Notes: generated by a model not told the origin, from the letters alone. Counted from the first letter of the stretch, positions 26,098 to 35,469 are shown. The stretch: DNA of 64,000 nucleotides from Priestia endophytica DSM 13796 (GCF_900115845.1 NZ_FOXX01000005.1:62001-126000), one strand, 5' to 3'. A program made the numbers and translations.

Positions 26098-27192
26098 ATG
26101 AAACCGAAAAAATTACTAGTATTAAGTAATATGTACCCAAGTAAAGAGGCTTTAACATTTGGCATTTTTGTTAAAAACCAAGTGAACGCATTAAGAGAGC
26201 AGGGACTAGAAGTAGATGTAGTAGCTGTTCAAAACCCAAATATGGGAAAAGCAAATGTATTGAAAAAGTATGGAAAATGGGCGCTCCAAACAGCAGGTAA
26301 CTTGCTTACAAAAGGGCGTTCTTATGATGCTGTTCATGCTCATTACGTATTTCCAACAGGGATGTTAGCCCTTTTATATAAGAAATTATTTAAATGTAGA
26401 ATGATTATAACAGCTCATGGTGGAGATATTGATAAAATGGCGAAAAAATCTCCGCGTATTCGTAAGTGGACGGCAAAAATATTAAAAGAAGCAGACCATG
26501 TTATTGCAGTTGGAAATGAGCTTTATGAAGAGATTCATGGAAGCTTTCATGTTCCAAAAGAAAAGCTCTCTATTATTAATATGGGCGTGAATCGAGAAGT
26601 GTTCAAACCTACGGACCAAGCAGTAGCTCGAGAGAAGTTAGATTTGTCGCAGAATGAGCATATTTTCTTGTTTGTGGGCAATTTGATTAAGCAAAAGGGA
26701 CTAATGGAGCTTGTTCAAGCTTATGAGAAACTTCCAAAGGATAATAAACGTCTCATTTTAATGGGAGCAACAAAAGATGTTCGTTTTAGAGAAGAATTGG
26801 AAACCTACATTAAAGATCATAATGTAGGGAATGTAGATATCTTGGAACCTCGAGCACAACAAGAGGTTGCATTATGGATGAGTGCTGCAGATGCTTTTGT
26901 ATTGCCATCTCATATTGAAGGGTTTGGCCTTGTTGCGTTAGAAGCAATGAGCTGTCATACGCCTGTTGTGGGCACAAATGTAGGTGGTTTGCGTTATTTA
27001 TTAAATGAAGACAGCGGTATATTAGTAGAGCCGCAAAATGTTTCATCGCTTTTTGAAGGAATGAATAAAGTGTTGACTGATGTTGCTTCTAGAGAACAAT
27101 TGATTTCAAATGGCGAGAAAAGAGCACAAGAGAATGATCAACAAACGTTAATACGGAAAGTAATCAACGTTTATTCTCCTCTTGGAGGGTAG
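26098..27192 (+). CDS. GT4-family glycosyltransferase
   Basis: A 364-residue protein with the GT-B fold of family 4: N-terminal SNMYPSKEALTFGIFVKNQV, AHGGDIDK in the acceptor domain, then FVGNLIKQKG at the start of the donor domain, and the EX7E region SHIEGFGLVALEAM. Such retaining enzymes use nucleotide sugars to extend lipid-linked polymers. It lies 20 bases after csaB and 3 before the PssD-like gene, so it belongs to the same operon. The likely role is a step in secondary cell wall polymer assembly; the sugar is unknown. Confidence 0.85.
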   Translation: MKPKKLLVLSNMYPSKEALTFGIFVKNQVNALREQGLEVDVVAVQNPNMGKANVLKKYGKWALQTAGNLLTKGRSYDAVHAHYVFPTGMLALLYKKLFKCRMIITAHGGDIDKMAKKSPRIRKWTAKILKEADHVIAVGNELYEEIHGSFHVPKEKLSIINMGVNREVFKPTDQAVAREKLDLSQNEHIFLFVGNLIKQKGLMELVQAYEKLPKDNKRLILMGATKDVRFREELETYIKDHNVGNVDILEPRAQQEVALWMSAADAFVLPSHIEGFGLVALEAMSCHTPVVGTNVGGLRYLLNEDSGILVEPQNVSSLFEGMNKVLTDVASREQLISNGEKRAQENDQQTLIRKVINVYSPLGG

Positions 27193-27195
27193 AAA

Positions 27196-27681
27196 ATGAG
27201 AAGAAAGAAAAACAAACAAAAGAAAGTCTTATTTATTGCTTCTGTTGGTGGACATTTAACACAGCTCTTACAGTTAAAACCACTGTTTCAAAAATATGAT
27301 TATCATATTATTACAGAACGCTCTGTTATTACAGAAGCCCTTCAAAAGGAATATAAAATGTCCTTTCTCGTATATGGGGCTCGTAACTATTTGTTTCGGT
27401 ACTTATTTAAGTTCACTTATAACTGCTTCAAATCGCTGTATCTATTCTTAAGAGAAAAGCCTGATGTTATCGTAACAACAGGAGCTCATACAGCTGTTCC
27501 AATGTGCTATATCGCAAAGCTATTCGGAAAGAAAGTTATCTTTATAGAAAGCTTCGCAAAAACAACGACTCCAACAATATCAGGACGTCTTGTTTACCCG
27601 ATTGCTGACTTGTTTATCGTGCAGTGGGAAACGATGAAAGTACATTATCCAAAAGCAGTGCATGGAGGTTCAATCTATTGA
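27196..27681 (+). CDS. PssD/Cps14F/Alg14-like glycosyltransferase subunit
   Basis: A 161-residue protein with a basic N-terminus (RRKKNKQKK), then LFIASVGGHLTQLLQLKP, the Alg14/PssD membrane-recruiting half of a two-subunit glycosyltransferase. VIVTTGAHTAVPMCYIAK and IFIESFAKTTTPT are also family-like. Its stop overlaps the start of the next gene, the Alg13/PssE-like catalytic half. Such pairs act on polyprenyl-diphosphate sugar intermediates at the inner membrane face. Confidence 0.83.
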   Translation: MRRKKNKQKKVLFIASVGGHLTQLLQLKPLFQKYDYHIITERSVITEALQKEYKMSFLVYGARNYLFRYLFKFTYNCFKSLYLFLREKPDVIVTTGAHTAVPMCYIAKLFGKKVIFIESFAKTTTPTISGRLVYPIADLFIVQWETMKVHYPKAVHGGSIY

Positions 27682-28172
27682 TTTTAGTTGTCTTAGGAAC
27701 TCATGAGCTCCCTTTCACAAGGCTTCTAGAAGCTGTTGAAGAAGCAATAGAAGCAGGATTAATTCAAGAGGATGTTATTGTTCAAGTCGGACATACACCA
27801 TTTACTTCAAAACATATGAAGCTTATCGATTTTACAAGCTATGATGAGATGGATCGCTTGTACGATGAAGCAAGAGTCATTATTACTCATGGTGGCACAG
27901 GATCAATTACATCAGGTCTTAAAAAAGGAAAGACATTAATTGCGGCTCCTAGGCTTATTAAATATGGTGAGCATAATGATGATCATCAGCTTGAGATTGT
28001 TAATCAATTTTCAAGAACAGGTCACCTTATTCCTTGGACAGATGAAGATAATTTTGAAGAGGTGCTTCAAAGAGCTGCTCACTTTACACCACAGCCTTTT
28101 TATAGCGGGAAAAATAACATTCTCTCGTTAATTGAATCATTTATAGATGAGAATGTGAAGGGAAAGAACTAA
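27678..28172 (+). CDS. PssE/Cps14G/Alg13-like glycosyltransferase catalytic subunit
   Basis: A 164-residue protein, opening ILVVLGTHELPFTRLLEAV and containing the donor-site phrase VIITHGGTGSITSGL typical of the Alg13/MurG C-terminal fold. TTG 27678 is chosen because GGAGGT (27664-27669) lies 8 bases upstream and because it overlaps the stop of the PssD-like gene (TTGA), giving coupled translation. It should form a heterodimer with that protein. The operon context implies secondary cell wall polymer synthesis. Confidence 0.83.
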   Translation: MILVVLGTHELPFTRLLEAVEEAIEAGLIQEDVIVQVGHTPFTSKHMKLIDFTSYDEMDRLYDEARVIITHGGTGSITSGLKKGKTLIAAPRLIKYGEHNDDHQLEIVNQFSRTGHLIPWTDEDNFEEVLQRAAHFTPQPFYSGKNNILSLIESFIDENVKGKN

Positions 28173-28176
28173 GAGT

Positions 28177-29700
28177 ATGTCAAAAAAATCACTTTTAGCT
28201 GTAATAGGCGTTGTGGCTCTACTCAATATTCTTTCCCGTTTTTTTGGTTTCTTTAGGGAAGCAGTTATCGGATATCAATTTGGAACATCAGATAAGGCTG
28301 ATTCTATTATATTAGCTTATACGATTCCAATGTTCCTTTATACTGTATTAGGAGGAGCTATTACAACGGCTTTTATTAGCATTTATAAAAAGATGACTAA
28401 AGAAGACGAAAAGCGACAATTTCAGGAAGTTCTGTTTACTTATACATGTATTGGTATGGTTTTCTTATCTCTTTTACTTGTTGTTTTTGCAGGCCCAATT
28501 GTGCAGGTTCTTTTTCCAGGTCTTTCTGCAAAAACGGAAGAGACAACTGTTTACCTATTTAGATGGATGGCTCCGTCGTCTCTTTTTCTTGTGTTGTCAA
28601 TGTGGCTAACAGGAATTCTAAATATTTATAATCGGTTCTTCATGCCAGCATGTTCCACATTAGCTAACAATGCTGGTTTTGTTGTACTCGTACTTATTCT
28701 GTACCCTTTCCTTGGGATCGATGCGTACAATATAGGAGCTCTTGCAGGCGCAATTGTAATGTGTATTTTATTAGCTATTGAAATTAAAAAGTATAATATT
28801 ATGACGTTCCGTTTTCGCTTAAGTATGAAAGAAGGGGCGTATGTCCAACGATTTTTTAGAATGATGATTCCCATTTTGTTAGGAGGAGCAACACTACAGT
28901 TTTATTTTCTAATTCAGCGTATGTTTGCTTCTGATTTAAGCGAAGGGGTCATTGCAGCTTTAAACTATGCTTCAAAGCTTGTTCAGCTACCACAAGTGGT
29001 TCTAATGACAGCTGTCACAACCGTTATTTATCCAAAACTTGCAGGTGAAGCATCTAAAGGAAATAGTGAAGGTGTCAATCTGATGTATGAAAAAGGACTA
29101 AAAGCGCTTCTTTTATGCATTGGAGGGGCTACAGTTTTTGTTTATGTATATGCCCATGAAATCATTGAAGCTGTATTTCAATATGGTTCTTTCACAGAAG
29201 ATTCTACAATGCTTACAGCAACGCTTTTGAAATGGTTTGTTATTGGAATGTTCGCACATGGAGCAAATGTTTATGTGACGCGCTTTTTCTATGCTTTAGA
29301 GCGTCCATTCTTCCCAGTAGTAAGTGGGGTTATTGCTGTTTTTGTAATCAACGTTAGCCTTATTTATCTGTTTATGGAAAGCATGGAAGCTAGTGGTGTT
29401 GCTTTAGCAACAACGATCAGTGCATTTGTTCAATTTACTGCTCTTATTATTGTTGGAAAAGGGAAGCTAGGGCTTAGTATACGCAGTTCCCTATTAAGCG
29501 GTTCTATTTGGATTTTTCTTCTGTTGCTCACAGTTGTTACAGTTCTTATAGGATGGGGATTACCTATTGAAAACAGCATAGGTCGTCTCATTATAGGAGG
29601 AATCCTTTTTGTTATCACTGTTCTATTAGCTGGTGCAGTTACTAAAATCCCTGAGATTTCTTCTTTCTTCAATAAAATGAAGCGCAAAGTGATAAAATAG
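28177..29700 (+). CDS. MurJ/MviN-family lipid flippase
   Basis: A 507-residue protein with about 14 hydrophobic segments. The N-terminal NILSRFFGFFREAVIGYQFG matches the MurJ start 'SR.lGf.Re', followed by ADSIILAYTIPMFLYTVLGG. The family moves undecaprenyl-diphosphate oligosaccharides across the membrane; MurJ itself carries lipid II. As the last gene of the csaB operon it may be dedicated to the wall polymer instead of lipid II. It starts 4 bases after the PssE-like stop. Confidence 0.83.
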   Translation: MSKKSLLAVIGVVALLNILSRFFGFFREAVIGYQFGTSDKADSIILAYTIPMFLYTVLGGAITTAFISIYKKMTKEDEKRQFQEVLFTYTCIGMVFLSLLLVVFAGPIVQVLFPGLSAKTEETTVYLFRWMAPSSLFLVLSMWLTGILNIYNRFFMPACSTLANNAGFVVLVLILYPFLGIDAYNIGALAGAIVMCILLAIEIKKYNIMTFRFRLSMKEGAYVQRFFRMMIPILLGGATLQFYFLIQRMFASDLSEGVIAALNYASKLVQLPQVVLMTAVTTVIYPKLAGEASKGNSEGVNLMYEKGLKALLLCIGGATVFVYVYAHEIIEAVFQYGSFTEDSTMLTATLLKWFVIGMFAHGANVYVTRFFYALERPFFPVVSGVIAVFVINVSLIYLFMESMEASGVALATTISAFVQFTALIIVGKGKLGLSIRSSLLSGSIWIFLLLLTVVTVLIGWGLPIENSIGRLIIGGILFVITVLLAGAVTKIPEISSFFNKMKRKVIK

Positions 29701-29728
29701 CCGGAGATCTTCCTCGGCTATTTTTTAT
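29695..29728 (+). terminator. Terminator of the csaB operon
   Basis: AAATAGCCG and CGGCTATTT pair around an 11-nt loop, with a T-run following. Confidence 0.88.
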
Positions 29729-30185
29729 GAAGAAAATGTCTTCAACAAAAATAGCTGTAAAATCCTTATCTAATGAGTTTTATTATGATTCTATTATTCA
29801 GAAAAAAAAGATAGAATTTTGACAGATTAAGAGAAAAAGATTATAGTTTTGTAGAGAGAATAAATTTCTATAAAAGCAGCTGTAAGATCTAAAAGTCTAA
29901 TTGAAAAGGATTTCAGTTACGTTAGTTTTATAATGTCATAGAATTTTTAAATTTTTAGAGCTAAAAATCTTATTTAAGTCATAGATTCTATGTGGTATAA
30001 TCCTTTTGGTAACTGAAAATCTTCATTGTTAGACCTTTTTATTGGTCAAAAATGCTCTGTAGCTACAAAGAAGTTACAAAACCTGCATAAAAAGACAAAA
30101 AAGTGTCTTGTAATACTAACCAATTGAAGATGTTAAGTATTGATTAAGAATTGATTTGGTTAAGATAAGCCTGAGGAGGGTCTAC
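29729..30185 (+). promoter_or_regulatory. tagO upstream region with at least two promoters
   Basis: A 457-base gap without coding potential. A near-consensus promoter TTGACA-N17-TATAGT lies at 29819-29847. A second, extended -10 promoter (TG-G-TATAAT, 29993-30001) lies closer to the gene. Leaders would be about 330 and 180 nt. I do not recognise a riboswitch in the leader. Confidence 0.6.
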
Positions 30186-31235
30186 ATGTTGTACTTGACC
30201 TTGTTTATCTGTTTTATCTCTTCGATTTTACTAACACCTCTTGTAAAGAAGTTAGCTTTCGTCGTAGGGGCTACAGATAAACCAAATAAACGAAAAGTTC
30301 ATCAGCGCATTATGCCTCGTTTGGGAGGATTAGCAATATTCTTTAGCTTTATCATCGGCTTTTTGATTATGCAACCAGATAATAAATTTGCTTGGCCGAT
30401 TGTTTTAGGAAGTATCATCATCATTATCACAGGGGTTTTAGATGATATTATCGAGCTATCTGCAAAATACAAGTTAGCAGGCCAGCTTTTAGCAGCAGCT
30501 GTTGTTGTTATTTATGGAGATGTTAAAGTTGTATCCATAAACCTCCCGTTTGATGGAATGCTCCACTTTGGTTTTCTAAGTATTCCAATCACAATCTTAT
30601 GGATTGTAGGAATTACAAATGCCATAAACTTGATTGACGGACTAGATGGATTGGCTGCAGGAGTGTCATCTATTTGTTTAATTACTGTCTCTGGTGTGGC
30701 TATTATGATGAATGATCCATTTGTTGTAACAATGGGTGTTATTACCCTTGGAAGTACATTAGGCTTTTTACTGTATAACTTCCACCCAGCTAAGATTTTT
30801 ATGGGGGATACAGGAGCCTTATTTTTAGGATATATTATTTCCGTCTTATCACTTCTTGGTTTTAAAGGAGTAACGGTCATATCTTTTATCCTTCCAATTA
30901 TTGTTCTCGGTGTACCAATTTCTGATACATTTTTCGCAATTGTGCGTCGTATTGTGAAAAAGCAGCCGTTATCAGCACCGGACAAATCCCATCTTCACCA
31001 CTGTTTAATAAGAGTAGGCTATAGCCATCGTCAAACAGTACTCATTATTTATGCAATGAGCGCCGTTTTTGGTCTAGCAGCCATTATCTTATCAAAAGTG
31101 GATATGTGGGCCTCGGTTCTTGTTATAGGAATTTTGCTTATTACGATTGAAATTATCGTTGAAAAAATTGGTCTTGTACATCAAAGTTACCGTCCAATTT
31201 TAAATATGGTACGCGGCATGCGAAAAAACGCGTAA
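30186..31235 (+). CDS. tagO: UDP-GlcNAc:undecaprenyl-phosphate GlcNAc-1-phosphate transferase TagO
   Basis: A 349-residue membrane enzyme with about ten helices. Family motifs are ATDKPNKRKVH with MPRLGGLAIF, the metal-binding LDDIIELSAKYKLAGQ, NLIDGLDGLAAG, MGDTGALFLGY and the C-terminal KSHLHHCLIRVGYSHRQ. TagO starts wall teichoic acid and other wall polymers by placing GlcNAc-1-P on undecaprenyl phosphate. ATG 30186 is chosen, with GAGGAGGG at 30173-30180. It sits between the csaB operon and tagU, so initiation, extension, export and attachment of wall polymers are encoded side by side. Confidence 0.93.
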   Translation: MLYLTLFICFISSILLTPLVKKLAFVVGATDKPNKRKVHQRIMPRLGGLAIFFSFIIGFLIMQPDNKFAWPIVLGSIIIIITGVLDDIIELSAKYKLAGQLLAAAVVVIYGDVKVVSINLPFDGMLHFGFLSIPITILWIVGITNAINLIDGLDGLAAGVSSICLITVSGVAIMMNDPFVVTMGVITLGSTLGFLLYNFHPAKIFMGDTGALFLGYIISVLSLLGFKGVTVISFILPIIVLGVPISDTFFAIVRRIVKKQPLSAPDKSHLHHCLIRVGYSHRQTVLIIYAMSAVFGLAAIILSKVDMWASVLVIGILLITIEIIVEKIGLVHQSYRPILNMVRGMRKNA

Positions 31236-31239
31236 AGAG

Positions 31240-31271
31240 AAAGCACTGACTGGATAGTCAGTGCTTTTTTG
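31240..31271 (+). terminator. Terminator of tagO
   Basis: A 12-bp stem AAAGCACTGACT/AGTCAGTGCTTT followed by T-run. Confidence 0.92.
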
Positions 31272-31275
31272 TATA

Positions 31276-31306
31276 AAAAGAACGCCTTGGACAAGGCGTT
31301 CTTTTA
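31276..31306. terminator. Bidirectional terminator between tagO and tagU
   Basis: A perfect 14-bp stem (31276-31289 with 31292-31305). It mainly serves the minus-strand tagU gene. Confidence 0.88.
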
Positions 31307-31307
31307 G

Positions 31308-32300
31308 TTAGTTGCTTGAAGAGTCAATCTCCAGATGCTTCTTCAACTTTTTAGATATTTTTTCAACAGAATCGTCATTGAGTTTGTAATAATACGTGCC
31401 TCCAGGTTGGTAATCTTCACCTTCAAGCGTTAATGTTTCAATATCAAGCTTTGTTCCTTTTGTTGCATAATCATAAAACGAAAGCATATCATTAAAAGTC
31501 AAGTTTGTTTTCATGTTGTCACCAATTGCTTTAATTACACCTTCATATTTGTTGATCGATCCAACAGAAGAAGCTTTATTAACAATGGCTTTCATTACTT
31601 CTTGCTGACGCTGTCCTCGGTAAATATCACTATCTTGCTTACGTGTTCTTGCAAAGGCTAATGCTTCTTCACCATTTAATGTTTGAACACCTTTTTCAAG
31701 ATGGATAGCATTATGCTCGTCTTTTGAATTTTTCTCATACATTTCATAAGGTACGTTTACTTTTACCCCATCAAGAGAATCAACAACTTCCATGAATGCT
31801 TTGAAGTTTAATTTCACATAATAATCTACAGGAACATCAAATAGTTCTTCAACCGTTTCCATTGTAGCTTTTGAACCACCAGAGGCATGAGCATGGTTAA
31901 TCTTATTTTCCTTACCTTCTTCAGGAATGTACACGTAAGAGTCACGAGGGATACTCACAAGCTTGACGGACTTTTGTTTTTTATTAAATGTAGCAAGGAT
32001 AAGACCATCTGTTCTTGTATTGTTTCCATAGTTTCTCTGTTCTGTTTCATCAATTCCCATAAATAAAATAGAGATGTTGTCATCATCTGGATCAATTGCG
32101 CCTTCTCTTAGGGGAGAATGAGCACGATCAATCTTTTCAAATGATTCATCCATTGCTGTTTTTGCTTTAGCAAATAAGTTAAATCCATAAGCGGTGGCGC
32201 TTCCGACAACAAGTAAAATAGGTAAAACAAGGAAGATGAATAGTCGTCTTCTTCGCTTGCGCTTGTTTACTTTCTTTTGAAAACGTCTGTATTGAGACAT
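31308..32300 (-). CDS. tagU: LCP-family polyisoprenyl-teichoic acid transferase TagU (LytR)
   Basis: A 330-residue protein with a very basic cytoplasmic tail (KKVNKRKRRRRLF), one N-terminal membrane helix (about 19-42) and an external LytR-CpsA-Psr domain. Conserved parts are GIDETEQR, NTRTDGLILATFN, VKLVSIPRDSYVYIP, and ALAFARTRKQDSDIYRGQRQQ, which holds the pyrophosphate-binding arginines. LCP enzymes attach teichoic acid-type polymers to peptidoglycan. The same tagO-tagU neighbourhood exists in B. subtilis. AAAGGAG precedes the start. Confidence 0.9.
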   Translation of the reverse strand: MSQYRRFQKKVNKRKRRRRLFIFLVLPILLVVGSATAYGFNLFAKAKTAMDESFEKIDRAHSPLREGAIDPDDDNISILFMGIDETEQRNYGNNTRTDGLILATFNKKQKSVKLVSIPRDSYVYIPEEGKENKINHAHASGGSKATMETVEELFDVPVDYYVKLNFKAFMEVVDSLDGVKVNVPYEMYEKNSKDEHNAIHLEKGVQTLNGEEALAFARTRKQDSDIYRGQRQQEVMKAIVNKASSVGSINKYEGVIKAIGDNMKTNLTFNDMLSFYDYATKGTKLDIETLTLEGEDYQPGGTYYYKLNDDSVEKISKKLKKHLEIDSSSN

Positions 32301-32470
32301 TCTTTGACTCCTTTTAACGAAATTAATAAAATTTTACGACAGAATAGTTTAATGTTCTCCCACATGAAAAACATTAAATAGCTTTTTGGCTTGTTTTGAG
32401 AAAATAACTGTGTTCAATCAAAGCGTTAGATTTCATTTTACAATGTTTCTTCATATTCGTAAACAAGCCT

Positions 32471-33106
32471 TTAGAGAACGTCTTCTTCTAGGTAGGTATT
32501 TTCTCCTTCTTCAATTATTGCCTGTGCATTTGTTAATTCTGTCATCCATTCGACAAAGGAATCAATACGAGGTTCTTCAACATAAACTTCAAATTCAACA
32601 TCTTCCGCATAGTTGATATTCTTAAGCTTATAGGTAGATGTGCGCAGTTCATTTTCAAGTTTGCCAAGCCAAGTATAGTCTACTTTTATATGCATGACTT
32701 TCATTAGGGTTCGCTTAACAATTCCTACAGCGTTAAGACCTTCTGACGTCGATTTGCTGTATGCTCGTACTAAACCGCCAGCACCTAGTTTGATGCCTCC
32801 AAAATAGCGTGTAACAACAACAACAGTATCTTTTAAACCGCGTTTTTTTAACACTTCAAGCATTGGCACACCTGCTGTCCCACTCGGTTCACCATCATCA
32901 TTAGCTTTCTGAAATTGATCTCGTTCTCCTACAAGATAAGCAGAGCAGTTATGGGTAGCATTCCAATGCGTTTTTTTTATGTCTTGGATAAAGTTTTGTG
33001 CCTCTTCTTCTGTTTTCACGCGCTGTACATGACAGATAAAGCGTGACTTTTGGATGATAATCTCATGTTCTCCTTGCTCTTTTGCTGTATAATATTCGGT
33101 AAGCAC
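32471..33106 (-). CDS. yvyE: YigZ/IMPACT-family protein YvyE
   Basis: A 211-residue soluble protein of the UPF0029/IMPACT family. The N-terminal domain shows KSRFICHVQRVKTEEEAQ, THNCSAYLVG, DDGEPSGTAGVPML and VVVTRYFGGIKLGAGGLVRAY, the family hallmark; a DUF1949 domain follows (about 135-205). The start is GTG 33106 with AAGGAGGG upstream. It lies next to the degS-degU locus as in B. subtilis. Function is not settled; eukaryotic IMPACT acts in translation control. Confidence 0.88.
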   Translation of the reverse strand: MLTEYYTAKEQGEHEIIIQKSRFICHVQRVKTEEEAQNFIQDIKKTHWNATHNCSAYLVGERDQFQKANDDGEPSGTAGVPMLEVLKKRGLKDTVVVVTRYFGGIKLGAGGLVRAYSKSTSEGLNAVGIVKRTLMKVMHIKVDYTWLGKLENELRTSTYKLKNINYAEDVEFEVYVEEPRIDSFVEWMTELTNAQAIIEEGENTYLEEDVL

Positions 33107-33375
33107 TGAAAAAAGTCCCTCCTTTAAAATTATAGGTTAGCCTGAAATCTATACATATTCACCAAAACTATAGTCATGTTTTATGTATTATCGTTTTATT
33201 AAATCTATGTTACATTTTGATGTTTTTAAAAAAAAATAGGGAAAGATGTGTGAAAATAGTGTCGTATTTGAACAACTTCACTATGTTCACTTTCTCATTA
33301 TAATGACAAAAATTGTACTCGGCAAATTAAAAGGAACACGAAATGTCATAAGCACAGTGGTAAGAGAGCAAGACT

Positions 33376-33404
33376 TTGACAGGTGCCTATTAAGTTAGTA
33401 ATAA
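33376..33404 (+). promoter_or_regulatory. Sigma-A promoter of the degS-degU operon
   Basis: TTGACA (33376-33381), a 17-bp spacer and TAATAA (33399-33404). An upstream TATAAT (33299-33304) with a poor -35 could be a second start. The leader is about 160 nt and holds two hairpins. Confidence 0.6.
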
Positions 33405-33432
33405 TTTTACTAATAAAGAAACTCTACAACTG

Positions 33433-33472
33433 ACGGAATCCCCATTCCGTACTATAACGTGAAGTTCACGTT
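33433..33472 (+). promoter_or_regulatory. Two small palindromes in the degS leader
   Basis: ACGGAAT-CCCC-ATTCCGT (33433-33450) and AACGTGAA-G-TTCACGTT (33456-33472) lie side by side in the 5' leader. They could be RNA hairpins or a DNA operator. The second is a perfect odd palindrome, which favours a protein site. Confidence 0.4.
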
Positions 33473-33574
33473 GTGAAAAGTTTAGAAGGATAGAGGCGTG
33501 TTGCCTAACTATATGAAACAATGTGACATTCGCATGTTACATTTGTCCAAAAAAGCTTGTCTTGAGGTGAAAAG

Positions 33575-34734
33575 ATGTCGAAACAGAAATTGACAAGCCG
33601 AGTATTAGATGAAATTTTTGAACGAATTATTTATACAGTTGACAATAGCAAAGGTGAGATTCACCGTATTGCTGAAGATTCTCGCAAAGAATTCGAGCAA
33701 TTGCACCAGGAACTTGAACAGTTAAAGAGAAAAGTGCTTGAAACTATTGCAGAAGGTGATCGTCTTGAAATAAACGTGCGTGCTGCGAGAGCAAGACTCT
33801 CTGATGTGAGCCGCCATTTTAAAATTTATGACGAAGTGGAAGTAAAGGAAGCCTACGAGAAAGCACACAATTTCCAAACAAAGCTTATGGTCAATCGTCA
33901 GCTTGAACACCAGCTTAAACAAAGACGTGATGAAGTTGAAAGACGGCTTCTTACGTTAACAGAGACGATTGAACGAGCTGAACATCTTGTGTCGCAAATC
34001 TCGGTGATTTTATCGTACTTAACAGACGATCTCCAACAAGTTGGAGAGATTGTTGAAGATGCCATTCAAAAAGAGTATTTTGGTTTCCGAATTATTGAGG
34101 CTCAAGAAGAGGAGAGAGGAAACGTTTGTCCCGCGAAATTCACGACGGTCCTGCTCAAATGCTCGCTAACGTTATGATGCGTTCCGAACTAATTGAGCGA
34201 GTCTATCGTGAAAGAAGCCCTGATGAGGCAATGAAGGAAATTAGAGACTTACGGAAGATGGTTCGCTCAGCTCTCTATGAAGTAAGGCGAATTATTTATG
34301 ATTTAAGACCGATGGCACTAGATGATTTAGGGCTCATTCCCACTTTAAGAAAATATATTAGTACTGTTGAAGATTACAATGATGGTAAACCACAGATTTC
34401 ATTCACATCACTTGGATCTGATAAAAGGATGCCGCCAAAACTTGAGGTTGCTTTATTCCGTCTTGCGCAAGAATCGATTACAAATGCTATTAAACACGCC
34501 GATGCAAACTATGTGACTGTCAAAATTGAAGTGTGTGATAGCCAAGTCATTCTTATTGTAAAAGACGATGGAAAAGGTTTTGAAGTAGAAGAGAAAAAAG
34601 AGCAATCATTCGGGATTATGGGAATGAAGGAACGAGTGGAAATTTTAGATGGAAAACTAGAAATCAATTCAGCTATTGGCAAAGGTACAAAAGTGATGAT
34701 TATTGTTCCTCAGTCTCAGCTGTTCCAATCATAA
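33575..34734 (+). pseudogene. degS: Two-component sensor kinase DegS, broken by a frameshift before the H-box
   Basis: The first frame (33575-34177) encodes the DegS N-terminal coiled-coil sensor (RVLDEIFERIIYTVDNSKGE, EDSRKEFEQLH, then FGFRIIEAQEEER). The second frame (from about 34117 to 34734) encodes the HisKA_3 box SREIHDGPAQMLANVMMRSE and the HATPase domain (ESITNAIKHAD, DDGKGF, GIMGMKERVE). The break is in GGAGAGAGG (34111-34119). Removing one GA/AG pair restores EEERKRLSREIHDG, the B. subtilis-like reading. A TTG at 34126, five bases after AGAGAGGA, could start a separate kinase half. It may be an inactive gene, a phase-variable gene, a split gene or a sequencing error. degU downstream is intact. 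Confidence 0.75.
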
Positions 34735-34769
34735 AACGTAGGCACATAGATTTTAGGAGGTAAGAAGAT

Positions 34770-35456
34770 ATGGAAACGAAAATAGTAATTATAGATGACC
34801 ATCAATTGTTCCGTGAAGGGGTAAAACGAATTTTAGACTTTGAGCAAGACTTTGATGTTGTAGCAGAAGGTGACGATGGAGAAGAAGCTGTAAAGCTTGT
34901 TGAAGAGTATAATCCAGATGTTGTGATTATGGACATTAATATGCCTGGATTGAATGGTGTTGAAGCAACAAAACAGCTAATTGAAGAATATCCAGATACA
35001 AAAGTTATCATTCTATCTATTCATGACGATGAAACATATGTAACACATGCTTTGCAAACAGGTGCGCTTGGATATCTATTAAAAGAGATGGATGCAGATG
35101 CTCTTGTACAAGCTGTGCGCGTTGTAGCAGAAGGTGGTTCATATCTTCATCCAAAAGTAACAAACAGCCTTGTGAATGAGTATCGCCGTCTAGCTTCACA
35201 AGCTCAAAATGAACGTAAATATGCGGCAAGAGAAATTGAAATTCGCCGTCCGCTTCACCTTTTAACTCGTCGTGAGTGTGAAGTATTACAGCTTTTAGCT
35301 GATGGTAAAAGCAACCGCGGAATTGGTGAAACATTATATATTAGTGAAAAAACAGTTAAGAACCATGTAAGTAATATCCTACAAAAAATGAATGTTAATG
35401 ATCGAACTCAAGCTGTTGTTGTAGCTATTAAAAATGGCTGGGTAAGCGTTCTGTAA
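34770..35456 (+). CDS. degU: Response regulator DegU
   Basis: A 228-residue NarL/FixJ-type regulator. The receiver domain (1 to about 120) has the acidic pair D9-D10, the phospho-acceptor D55 in [10 protein letters not shown], and the conserved lysine in GYLLKEMDA. The LuxR-type HTH (about 160-225) reads [20 protein letters not shown], then [19 protein letters not shown]. DegU controls exoproteases, competence and motility in Bacillus. GGAGG precedes the ATG. With degS broken, its phosphorylation state in this strain is uncertain; unphosphorylated DegU still has a role in competence. Confidence 0.93.
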   Translation: METKIVIIDDHQLFREGVKRILDFEQDFDVVAEGDDGEEAVKLVEEYNPDVVIMDINMPGLNGVEATKQLIEEYPDTKVIILSIHDDETYVTHALQTGALGYLLKEMDADALVQAVRVVAEGGSYLHPKVTNSLVNEYRRLASQAQNERKYAAREIEIRRPLHLLTRRECEVLQLLADGKSNRGIGETLYISEKTVKNHVSNILQKMNVNDRTQAVVVAIKNGWVSVL

Positions 35457-35469
35457 AAGAAAAATAGTC

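Noticed and set aside
29729-30185. Riboswitch or T-box in the long tagO leader
   Set aside because: No T-box sequence or known aptamer core is visible; the length is explained by two promoters.
33575-34177. Complete 200-residue independent protein
   Set aside because: The last residues after EAQEEER are out-of-frame translation of the degS kinase domain; it is the N-terminal part of a frameshifted degS.
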